The notes beneath the pieces are model-generated. The model was not told the DNA's origin. It did not search any database and was given only the letters and a program-made list of their open reading frames with translations. A stretch of 64,000 nucleotides of DNA from Mugil cephalus (taxonomy: Eukaryota > Chordata > Actinopteri > Mugiliformes > Mugilidae): the NCBI RefSeq assembly GCF_022458985.1, contig NC_061778.1, positions 4,109,501 through 4,173,500 of the forward strand, in the 5' to 3' direction. Both the position numbers and the translations under genes were made by a program. Shown in pieces: positions 10,746 through 24,100 of the stretch. Position 1 is the stretch's first letter, and the number at the start of each line of letters is the position of its first letter.

Positions 10746-11814
10746 AATAGATCCAAGGAACTGACATGAAACACTTCTGTCATGTTTAACATCCGGCCTG
10801 TATGGCCCGTACTTTGTATTTAGTAGTTCAATTAAACTTCAATCATCCAGAATATGGTGGTTAACCACATGTACAACATATTCAAATAAACAATCTTTTA
10901 TCTCATTGAGTTTCCTTCAGGGTACAAGTCTGCATCCAGACAAACACAAAACCCATTCACGGGAGTGTTTCTTCTTGCCAATTCTCCAAATGCAAGGCCT
11001 TCGATCTCTATGCACAGCCCCCGCAAAGCACTTGCTTGTGGATTTAAGGATTATTTATCACATTATTTTGTCATTTTATTTAGTGTAATTCGGTTAAGTG
11101 ACATCAATAATATTTCCTAAGAGGATAGGGTTGGATGGAAGCAGATGATTCAATGTGGCCACCCCTGAATGGAAATGGAATGAAAAACCCTGACCCTAAA
11201 GGAAAAGAAGGAGATTTACTAGCATAGTGTAATTTCAGATATACTTTATGGCTAAATTATTTTGCTTATCGTCCCACTGCTTTATTATGCATTATGCATA
11301 TTATTATCAGTAGTAGTAGTTTTCTTAAATCATGACACTGTCATTAATGTACTTGTCTCATGACAGGCTATGCAAGCTTGATTTGCTTTGGACTGGATGC
11401 ATGTTACACTTGTGGCAGTAGTTTCCCAAAGCTAGACTGCATTGTCCAGTTCAGTTGGATAGTTTCTTATTGTACTATTTTGTGTGTTTTCGCATCCATT
11501 TGGCGAGCCTCTGTGAGTTTATTATTATTATTTTTACAGAGCCTCTTTATAGTTGGCTATATTGTTGCTGTCCATTGACTTTCAGGTAATGTTATCAATA
11601 ACAAACTGGTGCTCTGACACCTTCTCAGAACCTTAAATACTCATCATAATAGAAACTGTGTAACTGTCGTCCTGTTAGTCGGGGATATGCTAAAAGACCC
11701 GATTTGTCACTGACGTTTTCAAGCACCAGTGTTTTATAACACAGTAATTTCCACAAAGCCTGTTTGTGCAACTCTATTGTCATGTTAAAATGTCACACCC
11801 CAACTTTAAGCAAA
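10746..11814. other. Intergenic, no gene recognised
   Basis: AT-rich DNA between the LINE fragment and the hAT-like element. Short open frames (for example 11360-11578) have no known family and no conserved motif, and I do not call them genes. Confidence 0.5.
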
Positions 11815-12848
11815 ACACATGACACAATATTCTGCTTTAGGGGCCACATTCAGCCCATTTTGATCTCGAGCAGGCCAAACCAGTATAACAGAATAATAAT
11901 CTATAAATAAGGACAACTCCAGATTTTTTTTTTCCATTTGTTTTACTGCCAAGAAGAACATGTAAATCAGGAGAATGTTTATTGAAGCAGTAATCGATCC
12001 ACCAAAATGCCAGTTTGGGAGTTGGGAAGGCTTTTCCTATGTGTGTTGACTCAAAACAATGAGGTTTACTATGTACAAAAACCTACAATAGTTTTTTATT
12101 TTAACTATTTTTACAAAAGACAAAAAGACACATCTCTGGAAAAGTCTAAAGAATGAGCTCATCATATAAGAGGCTTGAATAAACATAAAAACACCTCAAA
12201 AATGACACTCACATTCTCTCCTCGCCACACATATAAACCACAATAGAAAAGCTGTGTAGCTTCCCCTGTGTCTTACTCCACACACCTGCTCACCTGTGAC
12301 TTCTATTCCCGAGCTGTGCCCAGGTGTGTATGTGATGTAGCAGCACCACTGTTTAAGTTCATGCATTTACTAAATCTAACACACACACACACAACTTACC
12401 ATATCACCTTAACACATAACATTGGCTACAACATTTACATTTAAAACTACCCTTTTGGGAACATTGCTGTTTAGTCCTTGGTCTCAGTGTTGTGTTCAGT
12501 TCATTTCTCTTACTAAAACAGTTTACAAATTATGTGTGCATGTGCTGTAGCAGCGCTACTACTAAATCTAACACACACGCACAGCACCATAATACATAAC
12601 ATTGGCTGCAACATTTACATTTTAAACATTTAGCCTGCTGTCTGCTGTTTAATCCCGGGTTTCAGTGTTGCATTCAGTCCATTTCTCTTACCAAAACAGT
12701 TTACAAATTAGGAATATAATTTATTTCCATTGCAAAAATGCAATCTTCTATGTTATATTCGCACTTTGCATATTTACGCTAAGGGCCAAGGTAGACGCTT
12801 TGCCTTGACGGATCGGTTTTTGCCCGCGGGCCGTATATTTGACACCTG
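11815..12848. mobile_element. Non-autonomous hAT-like element with internal tandem repeat
   Basis: The left end holds ATGACACAAT..TTAGGGGCCACATTC and the right end GCGGGCCGTATATTTGACAC. These are diverged forms of the GGGGTGTCAAAC-type inverted ends and the GGGCCACATTCAGCCC body seen in many fish repeats of the hAT superfamily. There is no transposase frame. Inside, a unit of about 200 bp (beginning GTAGCAGC.CTAC and ending ACAGTTTACAAATTA) occurs twice, near 12330-12535 and 12540-12712. Confidence 0.65.
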
Positions 12849-13052
12849 CGATCTACGGTAAACTTTGTAAACATTTCACCCAACACGCTCCCGCTGTCTC
12901 CCGTGAGGTAAGGTACACACAGGCGAAGACGTACAGATTTCAATCAGGCAAAACGGAAGTCTCCTCTTTCCTGCCTGTAGTTGGGTCCTGTACAGCAGCC
13001 CGTGCGAGGCTGTCCTGGAGACCCCGCGCTGCCTGCACCTCTATCGTCTCGG
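12849..13052 (+). promoter_or_regulatory. Candidate bicra promoter and non-coding first exon
   Basis: The GC content rises around 12970-13060. A good donor (GG|GTGAGT) ends at 13052, followed by a long intron running to the first coding exon at 15113. This would fit a 5' untranslated exon of bicra, but the transcription start cannot be seen from sequence alone. Confidence 0.35.
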
Positions 13053-15112
13053 GTGAGTTTGTTACAATGTAGCAATTTCTCTATTAATCCGAATAACCAT
13101 AACAAAGCTGCAATATTTACCAACTGCAGAGGACCCGCAAACTGCACGGCTACCGCAATCGAAACGCCACACTGCCGCACGACCCGGCAAACATGGTCAT
13201 TTTCCAACGAATTCCCAAGCATACCCCCCTCATCCAAGAGTATTCCAACATTAACTCATATTTTGCTTGCAGGGAGAGATAGCTAGCTACGCAATTGCGT
13301 TTACACTTTTAAGCAAACCGCATTGCTTTGTCTTGGTTGAATGCGGGAGCCTGTGTGCAATATAGGTGTTTAAATTGTGTCACTCGGTTGTTTGTTTTGA
13401 ATGTCAAAGGCTCAGGCTAGCTGTACGTCTCAATATTGTTGATAGCTGGTTTGCTTAGCTTGTTAGCCAGCTAGGCTAACGAAAGTCAACCCAGATGCAT
13501 CAAAATGTCTGGAAATGGACAGGAAGTGCGACTTTTAAACCAAACGATTTATTCACTTGGAGTTTTAAGTCAGCCGTGGTGCCGCTCGATGTCATGTGTG
13601 GTAAAGAATTAGCAGAATATGCATGCAGAGCTCTTTGAAAACAGCAGCTAGCATGTAGCCAGCCGCTTGCAGTGTCTCCATTCATATCCTGCGCACTGGC
13701 TCAGCTCTGACCGAGAAATGGCTACGATCCGCTGCCTTTTCAGAGCGGCAACCCGGGATGCCGTCCCCACATAATCTCGGTAATGTGTCTTGCGTGGAAA
13801 TTTCGGAGATCCGTTGCATTCGCGCTGCTGAAAGTGATATGCACAGTTGTTGTGACTTGTGGTAAAAAAAAAAAGGCAGAAAGAGCCCGGACTCGAAATC
13901 TTTGCAGGCGCTGAGAAAACCGCGCGTTTTCAGTTTGTTGTCTATTGCCATCCGCTGTTTTTCGGTTTTTCGGTGTTTGACAAATTTAAGTTTTCCCTCT
14001 TTTCCTAATTTAGTTGTTGACCTGATGTGGATTTCTTGCTTTTGGGTGTTAAAGTGAAAACACGACGGGTTGCAACTCCTGATGGAAACGGGATGGAAAT
14101 GTGTGAAACTGTAAACTTTATTTTCTTAACATACCGTGAAATAACGTTGGTTTTATTCCATTGTTTAAATTAGGCACTGAACAATGTTTTTTACTTGTTT
14201 TTTGTGCATGTATACGGTGCCACTGTGATGAACCCCTGGCAATTTCTTTCTATTACTTATACAATGCCAATAAAGGCATATTATATTCCCTTTAATTAAG
14301 AAACTCGTATAGTTAATTAGTATGTTTATGCATATAGGCAATAAAACTAGGTTTCATAACGGTGTCTGTGCAGGTTTCTTTATTACATGATCCAGAGATG
14401 TGAGAGCACTAGGTGATGTAATGTTTTGAGTCATTACTCACAATTTGAATGTAGCTTTAGAAAAATGAAAAAAAAAACACAACACACAAGGCTTGTTTAG
14501 AAATAGACCCTCTTTTGGCAATGATACTTTCTTTATTTGATATATAAACAAAGACTTTATTTTAAGTTTGATGCAGTTTTTATTACTATTATTCACCCAA
14601 TAAGAACCTCTATTAAAAATAACTTTAAACGCACTTTAGTTTTCAGTGATACAAAGCTGAAATTACAACCTGAAACCAGTGTATTTAGATTTTAGGTGTC
14701 TTCCTGTACTTATTTGTAGGATGATGTGTAAATAAAATTGATCACATCAACAAAACAATATTAATCTCCTGTGAGGGCAAAATCTTGGCAACATGTTGGC
14801 AGTGATTGATTTTTATGAAGGAATCTAATGATGTAAATGTGATTTATAAAATAATTGCCAATAATGTGTCATCGCATGACATTAGTCACGAAAAAGGGAC
14901 ATTTAAAAAAAAACGTCTTCCCATTTCTTGGTGGTTTTATCGTGAGATAAGAAAACCAGAGTCAAAATACAGCTATGATTTAATCTCACTGTAAATCTGG
15001 AGCTTTTGTTGTAATAACTTTAATCCTAATTTCTTATTTACTTTGTTTAATTTGTTTTGATAACGAACCACCATCATTGGACCTTTAAAAAAAACTTTTT
15101 CATCTTTAACAG
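13053..15112 (+). other. Probable bicra intron 1
   Basis: No coding evidence. The proximal part is CpG-containing and the distal part AT-rich. It is bounded by a plausible donor at 13053 and by the acceptor AG at 15111-15112 that precedes the bicra start codon. Confidence 0.4.
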
Positions 15113-15117
15113 TTGTC

Positions 15118-18100
15118 ATGGATGATGAAGACGGCAGGTGCCTTCTAGATGTAATTTGGTAAGTTGGTAGATTCTTACATTACTTCGTAATTTGGACGTC
15201 TCTTGTCTTGGACTTGTGTGAATCATATTATTTTCTCCTGCAGTGACCCAGAAGCTCTCAATGACTTTCTTCATGGATCTGAGACCCATGTGAGTATGAG
15301 AGGAAGAAGTAAACTGTTTAGTTAGAAAACACAAATATGTTATTGATTTCAGTCAGTGGTTGAGTCAGTTACAGCTTGTGTAAGCCCGCTTTCAGATTAC
15401 ACATAGATGCTCCCTGACGCCTGCACCCTTCACTGCTTTCATTTACTTTTTTACTGCTTTCTCTGCCTAATGGTTGCCTTTGCTTTATGATTGCACTACT
15501 TGTGGTTTCAGCCTGCCCTCCCCCTTTTTATTTGGCTAATTCACAAAATGAGAAATGCTAATACTAACGCCTCCCAATTCTGTGTTACTCCTATAATTTT
15601 GCTCCTCCGTCGCTTACCTTTTTTACTGGTTCTTACAAATCTGTGGTCTGTGCTCCTTCCTTTCCCTGCCCTCCTCTGTTTGATCGTCCATATGTTTCTC
15701 TGTCCTGTCGACTTTTGCCCGCTGGTTTGGGTGCCTTTGGTTTCTGTCTGTCCTATTCGGGTTGGGTGTGTCTGTAGTTGGACACTGACGACCTTTTGGA
15801 TGGTTCGAGTGACCCCTCCAGCTCGTTCTTCTCTACCACTGGGGTGAGTAAGATCCCCCAATCCTCTTCCTTCTGTTTTCTATCCATCTATGTAGCATGC
15901 ATCTCCAAATACCCTCCCTTTCCACTAACATATCTACAAGCTTTGATTTGCTGCCCTTTGACAAGACGTTTTTTTTTTTTTTTGGCCTTTTTTATATTTG
16001 TAGTTACAGTCCTCGCAAACAAATCTGAACATCAGCATTTATACATCACATGGTTTCACTGCTCTCTATCTTTCCTTTTACTTCTCTCTTTGAAGGGCCA
16101 TGTTCCAGAGGTCCAGCCTGCGGTCCAGCTGTCGGCCAATGAGTCGGCAGGCTTGCCCAGAGTCAGTGTGGATCTGGACTTCCTGGAGGATGATGACATC
16201 TTGGGAGGATCCCCAGGTGGAGAAGGTGGGAGCAATGGCATTGGGACAAATCACGAGCCGTGTGACATCCTGCAGCAGAGTCTGGCAGAAGCCAACATCA
16301 CAGAGCAAAGCTTACAGGAGGCAGAAGCTGAGCTGGACCTGGGCTCCTTCGGAATTCCAGGCCTTACACAGGTGGTTCAGACGCTACCTGATCCCAGCCT
16401 CTCTGGGGCTGGAGGCGCTGCTGTTGGCGTAGGCATTGGTGTTGGGGGAGCAGCCACAATTTTCCCCGGGTCTGCTCCGAGCACCACTGCTACTCCTCCC
16501 AATGCTACAGCTGAGATGCTTGGGTCAGTGCTTGCTCAACAGGGCCTTCAGCTCCAACCCCAGGTCGTGAACAAGGCCATTAGTGTTCAGCCATTTATGC
16601 AGCCTGTGGGCCTGGGAAATGTGACGCTTCAACCCATTTCGAGCCTCCAAGCTCTTTCAAATGGGAATCAGTCTGGACATTTGGGTATCGGACAGATTCA
16701 GGTTGTGGGCCAGCCTACTGTCATGACTATCAATCAGTCTGGGCAGCCGATCCTGGCTAAAGCCATGGGTGGTTACCAGCTGCACCAGTCTGGGCCAGAG
16801 GTTTCAGGTGCTGGTTCTCAGGCAGGGCTTGGAGGCTCAGGAGGTGGACTTCTCATCCAAGGGAACAAAGCCACTTTGGGATCTCCAGCTTTAAACGGAC
16901 CGGCTGTTTGTGTTAGCAGCACAAATAGCAGCAGCGGCGGTACAATGACTGCTCCCGCTGGGCTTTTGGGCTTTGGCAGCACCCCTCTAAGTTCAGGAAT
17001 AGGACCCCAGACTCAAACTCAAGGCCAAATCATGCAGATCATCCAGCGCACACCAACACCCATTCAGCCTAAACCCCCTCAGGGGGGAGCCATCCAACCG
17101 AAACTCTTCAAACAGCAACAGCAGCAGCAGCCACAGTCGGCACCCCAAGCACCACAAAACGATGCTCATAAGGCTCTTGGGCTGCAGCAAATTCCAGTTT
17201 CTGCTGCACAGAATGTAGCCTTCCTGACAGGAAAGCCAGGCTCCAATGTTGTCCTGAGTACTCAAGCCACAACACAAGGCCCTCAGTTTCAACAGACCCT
17301 GTTCAAGCAACAAGCAGCACAACCCTCTGGCAAGCCCCTCAGTGTACACTTGTTAAACCAATCAAGCAGCATCGTTATTCCCTCTCAGACAGTTCTACAA
17401 GGTCAGAACCACCAGTTTCTTCTGCCACAACTACAGGCAGGTGGGCAAATTCTGACCCAGCACGCTGGGGGCCACATCATAACTAGTCAGGGTCCTGGTG
17501 GACAGCTCATTGCAAACCAGATTTTAACTGCAAACCAGAACATCAACTTAGGCCAGGTGTTGACTTCACAGGGCCACCACGGGGCTGCCCACATCCTATC
17601 TGGACCCATTCAGCTCCAGCCCGGTCAGATGGGCACACCTACACTATTTCAGATGCCCGTCTCATTGGCTCAGAGTCAGAATCAGACACAGGCCCCCACT
17701 GTCTCAGGTCATGCCCAGACAGTCATACAGGGCATGCCAATACAGAACTCCCTGACCATGTTGAGTCAGGTGGAAGGACTGAGTCCCGCAGTTAGCCTTC
17801 AGCCAGCCCTGCAGCCGCAGCCAGGTGGAGTCCCCAGCAGCACAGGAGCAGCCACCATGGCTCAAGGACAGTCTGGAGAATGTGTTACCGTGCTGGGAAG
17901 CTCCACAGACCAGGCTGCTCATCCCGCTCAGCAGCTCGTGCCACAGCCCTCTATCCTTTCCATGCCACCGGCGTCCTCCGTGTCCACGGCTGCCACAGTA
18001 CCCTGCTCTTCTCCGTCCATATCTGTTTCCACCTCTTCCTCTGTCACAGCGGTGGGGCTGGTCCCCCCTCAGGCTCAGCACAGTCCAGGGAGGCTAGTGT

Positions 18101-21100
18101 TCACCAACCAGGGCTCCAGCATGATCCTGAGCCAGGAGTCTTTGCAGATGTTCCTGCAACAGGTGAGTGTGCAACTCTCTTCCACGATTTGCTTCACTTG
18201 AACACAGTTAACATTGTCTTAAAATAAATAACATGCACGGAGTGATACCTTGGTTTGACTTTCTTTGGTTTACTATTTTACTCCCCCCTTCCCTCCAATC
18301 CCCTACCTCTTTTCCCTCCCTCATCCTGAAATGGTAAATGAACTCCTATCAGGAGCAGCACCACCAAACAGAGAATGAGTCAACCCCCTCTGTGGGAGTG
18401 CCGGCGTCTGTAATCGTCAGCAGCAACAACATCACTGCTCCGGCCCCCGCTGTCCATGACAGCCAATTAACTGACTCTTGGGTGGGTCAGAGCCACAGTC
18501 CTTCCCCTGGCCCCTCCCACATGACAGCAGTGGTAAAGCAGGTAGAAATGCCCACTTATGTTGAGCCCCACCCACTTGTTGCTGCTGCTGCTGCTGCTGC
18601 TGCTGCCGCCGCCACAACATTAGGATTTCTTACCTTTTTCCCATCACTGCTCTGTTTCTCTTTTTCCGCATTAGTCATTGCTTCTGTGTGTCTCACTGAT
18701 GCTGAGCGAAAATTGTTTCCTTTTGCCTGCAGCTTCTTTATGTTTCCTACCTTGTTACATGTGAAGGCATGCCCATTCCAGTCCTCCATGCTCATTGTGT
18801 GTCGGGCAGTAATTTTTTAATATTTTGCATATTGCACCTCTATGAATTTTTCCTTAAAAAAAACAACAACTTTCTTTCCTTAATCTACAATTAATTGTTA
18901 ATTTAATTTAATTTCTCATCCATTCTTTGCATTTTGCGAGGGGTTTTTACAAACATTGTCATGCTTCATTAAGTTATCAAGGTGCCAAGTACAACTCCTC
19001 TTTATTAACACCGCTAATTTAAATTCACTCAACTCACCTTCATCTGCCGCCTTACTGACCAATAACTAATACCAGTCAATCCACTCCTCTCTATCCTGCA
19101 CTCTTACCTAATTTTATAGTGCCACCCTCCCACCCACCCACCCCCCTCCACCTGTAATCCCTAGTCTGACCAGTGAAATGATCCTCCAACCAAAATTACA
19201 TGCCCCACCCTGGTCCTTGAAGTCTTCAGATCACCTTCTAATTACCATCACAGGCCCGCAGATCTTGACTTCTTGCTTTTGTCAACAGTTTTTCTTTTTG
19301 GCTCTCTAAATGATCATTGCTCCTTTTTTATGTGTAATCCTCTTGAATCGCTAGAACAAAAAAAAAAAAAAAAATAAAAATCTGTGGGTTTCTACTACTT
19401 TTACTTCAGCTCCTACTAGATTTTTGAAGTCTAACACTTTGCTTTCGTAATCTTTGGAATTGTTTGATCTGTGTTTGTCCAAATATGGGTTGGGCGATAA
19501 TTCATCGAACAGTTTGTTTATCTTTTTTTTCTTTTTCTTTTTTCAATTGTATAGTGATAACATTGTCATTATCATTTTTGTGATGTAGGGATTTGAAATA
19601 TAACCCTACATTCCTTTGGAGTATAATAAAAATTTATCTATAAAGATCTATAAAGATTTTTTTTTTTGTTTAACTTGATATTGTAATAAAGCTTTATCGC
19701 CCAGCCCAGTTTTTTGTCAAGTCTTGGATCATGTACTAGAATCATAGTTCTAAAGACTGAGTATGTACAGAAATTTAAATATGTGATTTTTGTGCTTGAT
19801 GTTTCCTCTGGGGGTTAAAAATCTTCCCATTCCTCTCAGATAATGAAGTTATTACACTGTGATTGCACTTCTTCAGGTACCCTCCAGTGGACATCAGCAG
19901 ACTCTGAAGATCCAGGGCATGTCTCCTTCGCCTGCCTTGACCACTCACGCCACAGCGCCCCCAGTGGCCGAAAGCCCCCAGCCTTCTCAGTCTCCTCTCA
20001 CTCTGTGCCAGCAGATCCAGTCACCACATCACCAACAGCAGTCGCGTCCACCCTCTCAGCCTCAGCCACAGTCCCAAACTCCCTCCCGCTCGTGCACGCC
20101 CTCATCTCACACTCAACTGTTCATTGTCCACAACCAAATCGCAGAGTCCCCCAAACCCGCTCCGCAGGGCCAGCCGCAGCAAACGCCACCCCAACAAGCA
20201 CACATTCAGGTTCAGCTTCAGCCTCAGCCTCGGCCGGCCTCTCAGCCCGCTCCCTATCAACAAGATATGCCTCCGGTGTCGCAGTCGCCCAAGCCTCCTT
20301 CTGCACAACCTGCACAGCATCAGTTCACTACGACTCCTGTCAGCACATGCGCTACTGCTGTGGTAAAAACCCAGGTTCCCATCCAGGGCCTGACAGCAGA
20401 GCAGCAACACCATCTGCAATTAGTAGGAGCTCAAATTCAGACTCTGTCATCCATTTCTCAGCCCTCGCATCAACAGAAACAGCTTTTGGACAAACTGCAC
20501 CAGGTATTGTACAAGTTCAGTACTCAAATCTTGCTTTTATGTGCCACTTTTTCCATTCTCCCGAGTACCAGCAACCTACTAGTGAATGTTTGCTGTTGTA
20601 TTCTGTGCAACATTCTGGTTTTCCATGTATACAAATGTGGAAGAAACCTCTCCTGATGTGTTTTTAGGTCCAGCAGAACATCGTGCTGCAGGCCAAGCAG
20701 TCTGCTCAGCCTCAGCCTCAAGCCTCGAGTCAGTTCAGTTCCCAGCAAGATGTGCCTGTTGATAAAGTGATGATCACGTCATCAGCCAGCGCTGGTACAC
20801 CTGCTCAGCTCCCCTCTATGCTGCAGCAGACGTCAGTGCTCGTCAAAACTCCTGCTACAGGTTGGACACGAGTCGCTGCCAGTGATGCAAAACAGCACAA
20901 CACCAAACACACCTTGAAATATTTCTAATTGTGATCTTTTTTTTCATCCTATTTTAGCATCAAGTGACTTACAGGTATTCTCAGGAGCCCAAGGGCCAGC
21001 TGGAGCAATGGTGAATCAGACTGTCACTCCTGCTAGCCTTACCCAGCCTTCACAGGTAAGTGATGTTACAAAGCCAGTTCCTCAAAGGACATGTGTGATG

Positions 21101-24100
21101 ATTGTTACCGTTCAGTACACGATTTCAGAGCGATTCTTTCATGTATTCTGACATTTTTTTAATCTTCCTCAACGATTTACCACGTAGGTTCAGCCAAAGC
21201 CGGGAGTGATCAGCTCAGTTGGAGGAATGACTCTGGGGAAAGGTGGGATGCAGATACAGGTGTTGGGAGCGAGTCTGACTCAGATGCCTGCTCCTCAGCC
21301 CCCAGCTCCTGTACAAACTCAGGTAAGAGAAGCGTCACTGCGTTTTAACCAGGTTCAAAAAAAAACTGGCCGCTGGTCTTTAAACTTCAGCCTGAAGGTT
21401 TTAATCCCCGGCTTCGTCCGTTTGCTCACTTCACAGACAACAACATTGAAAATGCCTTTCAGTGCAGAGCCCAGTAAAGAAGCCAGGTATGTGTAACAGA
21501 TGTTTTCTGGAATTATTTGAACTACCTCACAAGGCCACAATTGTTAATCATGCTTCTTTATACGCTCCTCACTACAGGATGCTAGAACAGCTAAGGAAAC
21601 ATCAGGGTTCAGTGCTTCACCCAAACTACAGTGCTTCTTTCCACTCATTTGAGGACACAATGCACAGACTTCTGCCTTACCATCTCTACCAGGGAACTGC
21701 CAACTCTTCTCAAGATTATCAGAGAGGTAAACTGCACATTGTCCGGTGCGGATGACATCTCCTTGTCTTTCTGGTTCAAAGTCTTGATGAATATTTTTTT
21801 TGTGCTCTTGTGCACAGTGGATGATGAATTTGAGAGGGTCTCCTGCCAGCTGCTGAAAAGGACACAGGCCATGCTGGACAAATATCATTACTTGCTCTTT
21901 GCTGAGTCAAAAGTAAGTTTATAAACCAGCAGCGTCCCTGTGAGACTTCTTGTAATCATGTTTGTCCTGAATTGATATTGAACTGATGTTTTTTTGGCGT
22001 TTGAACCTGAGCAGAGACTGGGCCCCTCGGCAGAGATGGTGATGATCGACCGGATGTTCATTCAAGAGGAAAAGGTTGCATTGAATCAGGACAGAATTTT
22101 GGCCAAGGAGAGACCAGGTACCCTATCCACGCCCACGCTTGTTTTTTGTGATCGTCTAAATGAATCCAAGCATATGCTAATGTCGTCCTTCTGTTTATAT
22201 TCTTGCAGAGGAATTCGTGGCAAACATTCAAATGTTGGAGAGTGTCGTTTCTTCCCAACAAAGTTCATCTGCTGAACCCGCCTCACAGAGTGGAGGAGTC
22301 TCTGCTGCTGCCCCTCCTCTAGCACCTGCACCTCATGCTCCGACCCCTCTTCCAAACACTGCCCTGCCCCCTGCACCTGCACCCATCCCAGCCCCGACTC
22401 CAGCCCCAGCGCCGGCTCCGGCTCCGGCTCCGGCTCCTGCCCCGGCTCCGGCTGCAGCTGCAGCCCCGGCTCCAGCTCCCTCCCCGGCCCCGGCTCCTCC
22501 CCCTGCTCTCGCTCCCACTCCCCCTGCCGTCCCTTCACTTTCCCCTTTCCCTCCCACCAAGCTGGTCATAAAGCAGGGTGGAGGCGGAGCGTCCGTGTCC
22601 TGGTCCAGCAGCTGTACCCCACCTTCGGTTGCAACGGGCAAGCCGGTGGCTGAGCCCACCAGCCAGAGCGGCTCCTTCGTTCGTGCTCCGGCGGCGGCGG
22701 CGGGGGCGTCATCATATTCGTTTTCCTCATCGTCGCATACCTCCCAAGTGGCCGATGACGACGACGCCCTCCCGCAGCGAACCAGTAAACCTCCTATCAA
22801 GACCTACGAGGCCCGCAGGAGAATCGGCTTGAAGTTGAAGATAAAGCAGGATCAAACGGGGTTCAGTAAGGTGGTCCACAACACTGCCTTAGACCCAGTG
22901 CACACACCTCAACCTCAAATGAGCAGCCAGTCCGCACCCCAGCCTCAAAGTCAACCTCAGTCCGAAGCTGCTGAAACACATGCAAAATCCCACCCTTCGT
23001 CAACTCTTCCCACTACAGTCATCAGAACTCAGCCCCCCGTGTGCACTCCTTCTTCTTCTGGCTTATCGGTCACAATTTCAACCGCTCAGTGCAACCCACT
23101 GCCGAGAGGTAACGTCCCCGCCAGCGCAGCCCCTTCCTCCTCCTCCACAGCCTCCTCTCACACCTGGTCCACGTCCACCTCCTCATCGTCCACGCAGATG
23201 AATGGGACGCTGGATCATCACAGCAACGTGGGTAGGGTCAAACACAACCCCGCCTCCACTGCCACTCCCTCACAGACAACCTGCCGCCTTCCCCTCCGAA
23301 AAACCTACCGGGAAAACATTAGTCCCCGGGTCAGACCGGGGGTCCCGGGTGGCGGAGATGAACATTTTTCTTACCCCAGAACTACGCCCTCGCCCCCCAG
23401 GCACGAGGCCTCGACTCCTCCGTCGGAGCGGACAGTGATAGCCAGCGTGAAGGTGGAGAAAAGAGACAGGGAAGCCTTACAAACTCACACAGAGTCGAGC
23501 CACGAAACCGGAGGACGTTTAGGAAGTGCAATGCAGGGACTGGATGATATGGACGAGGTGTTTAACCGTGGCATCAAGACCACGCAGCACCATCATCTCC
23601 CACAGCTTCTAGACAGGGAAGGGGCAAAGGAGAGGGGGGAAGAGCACACCGACCAAGAAACAGACGTGAGTAAGTGCAAGAGGTTGAGTGGAAAAAACAG
23701 ACACAGGCCAGGAGGGACATTCAGGATGGACCAGCATGCCCCCGGGCCTCCTTCCCCGGAGTCGTCCTTCACGCGAGACTCTTTGCTTCCTGCCAAACGC
23801 TGCAAGTCGGACTCTCCCGACATGGATAACGCCAGCTTCTCCAGCGGCAGCCCCCCGGACGACTCCCTGAACGAGCACCTGCAGTGCGCCATCGACAGCA
23901 TCCTGAACCTGCAGCAGGAGCCCTCTGCCCGCGGGCACCACCACATCAAAGGTGGCAACAGCCGGCCCCACCAACACCAAAGTCAGCGCCCAGGTGGCTC
24001 GACAGCCTCATCCCACAGACCTTCGATCCCACACCCCTCCTCCTCCTCGTCTTCATCCTCCTCCTTGGCCCAGCACCCTCAGGTCGGTGGCCGTGGCCAC

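Noticed and set aside
13682-13951. Minus-strand frame in the presumed bicra first intron
   Set aside because: No recognisable domain; it lies in a CpG-containing region where stops are depleted.
18338-18820. Open frame through bicra exon 5 into intron 5 with a poly-alanine run, as a separate gene or alternative C-terminus
   Set aside because: Only the first part (to 18541) matches Bicra; the rest is CTG repeat and low-complexity intron. Exon 6 joins in phase from the donor at 18541. Kept only as a possible intron-retention product.
20102-20419. Antisense frames over bicra exon 6
   Set aside because: Gln/Pro-rich coding sequence gives long Leu/Arg frames on the opposite strand; no independent evidence.
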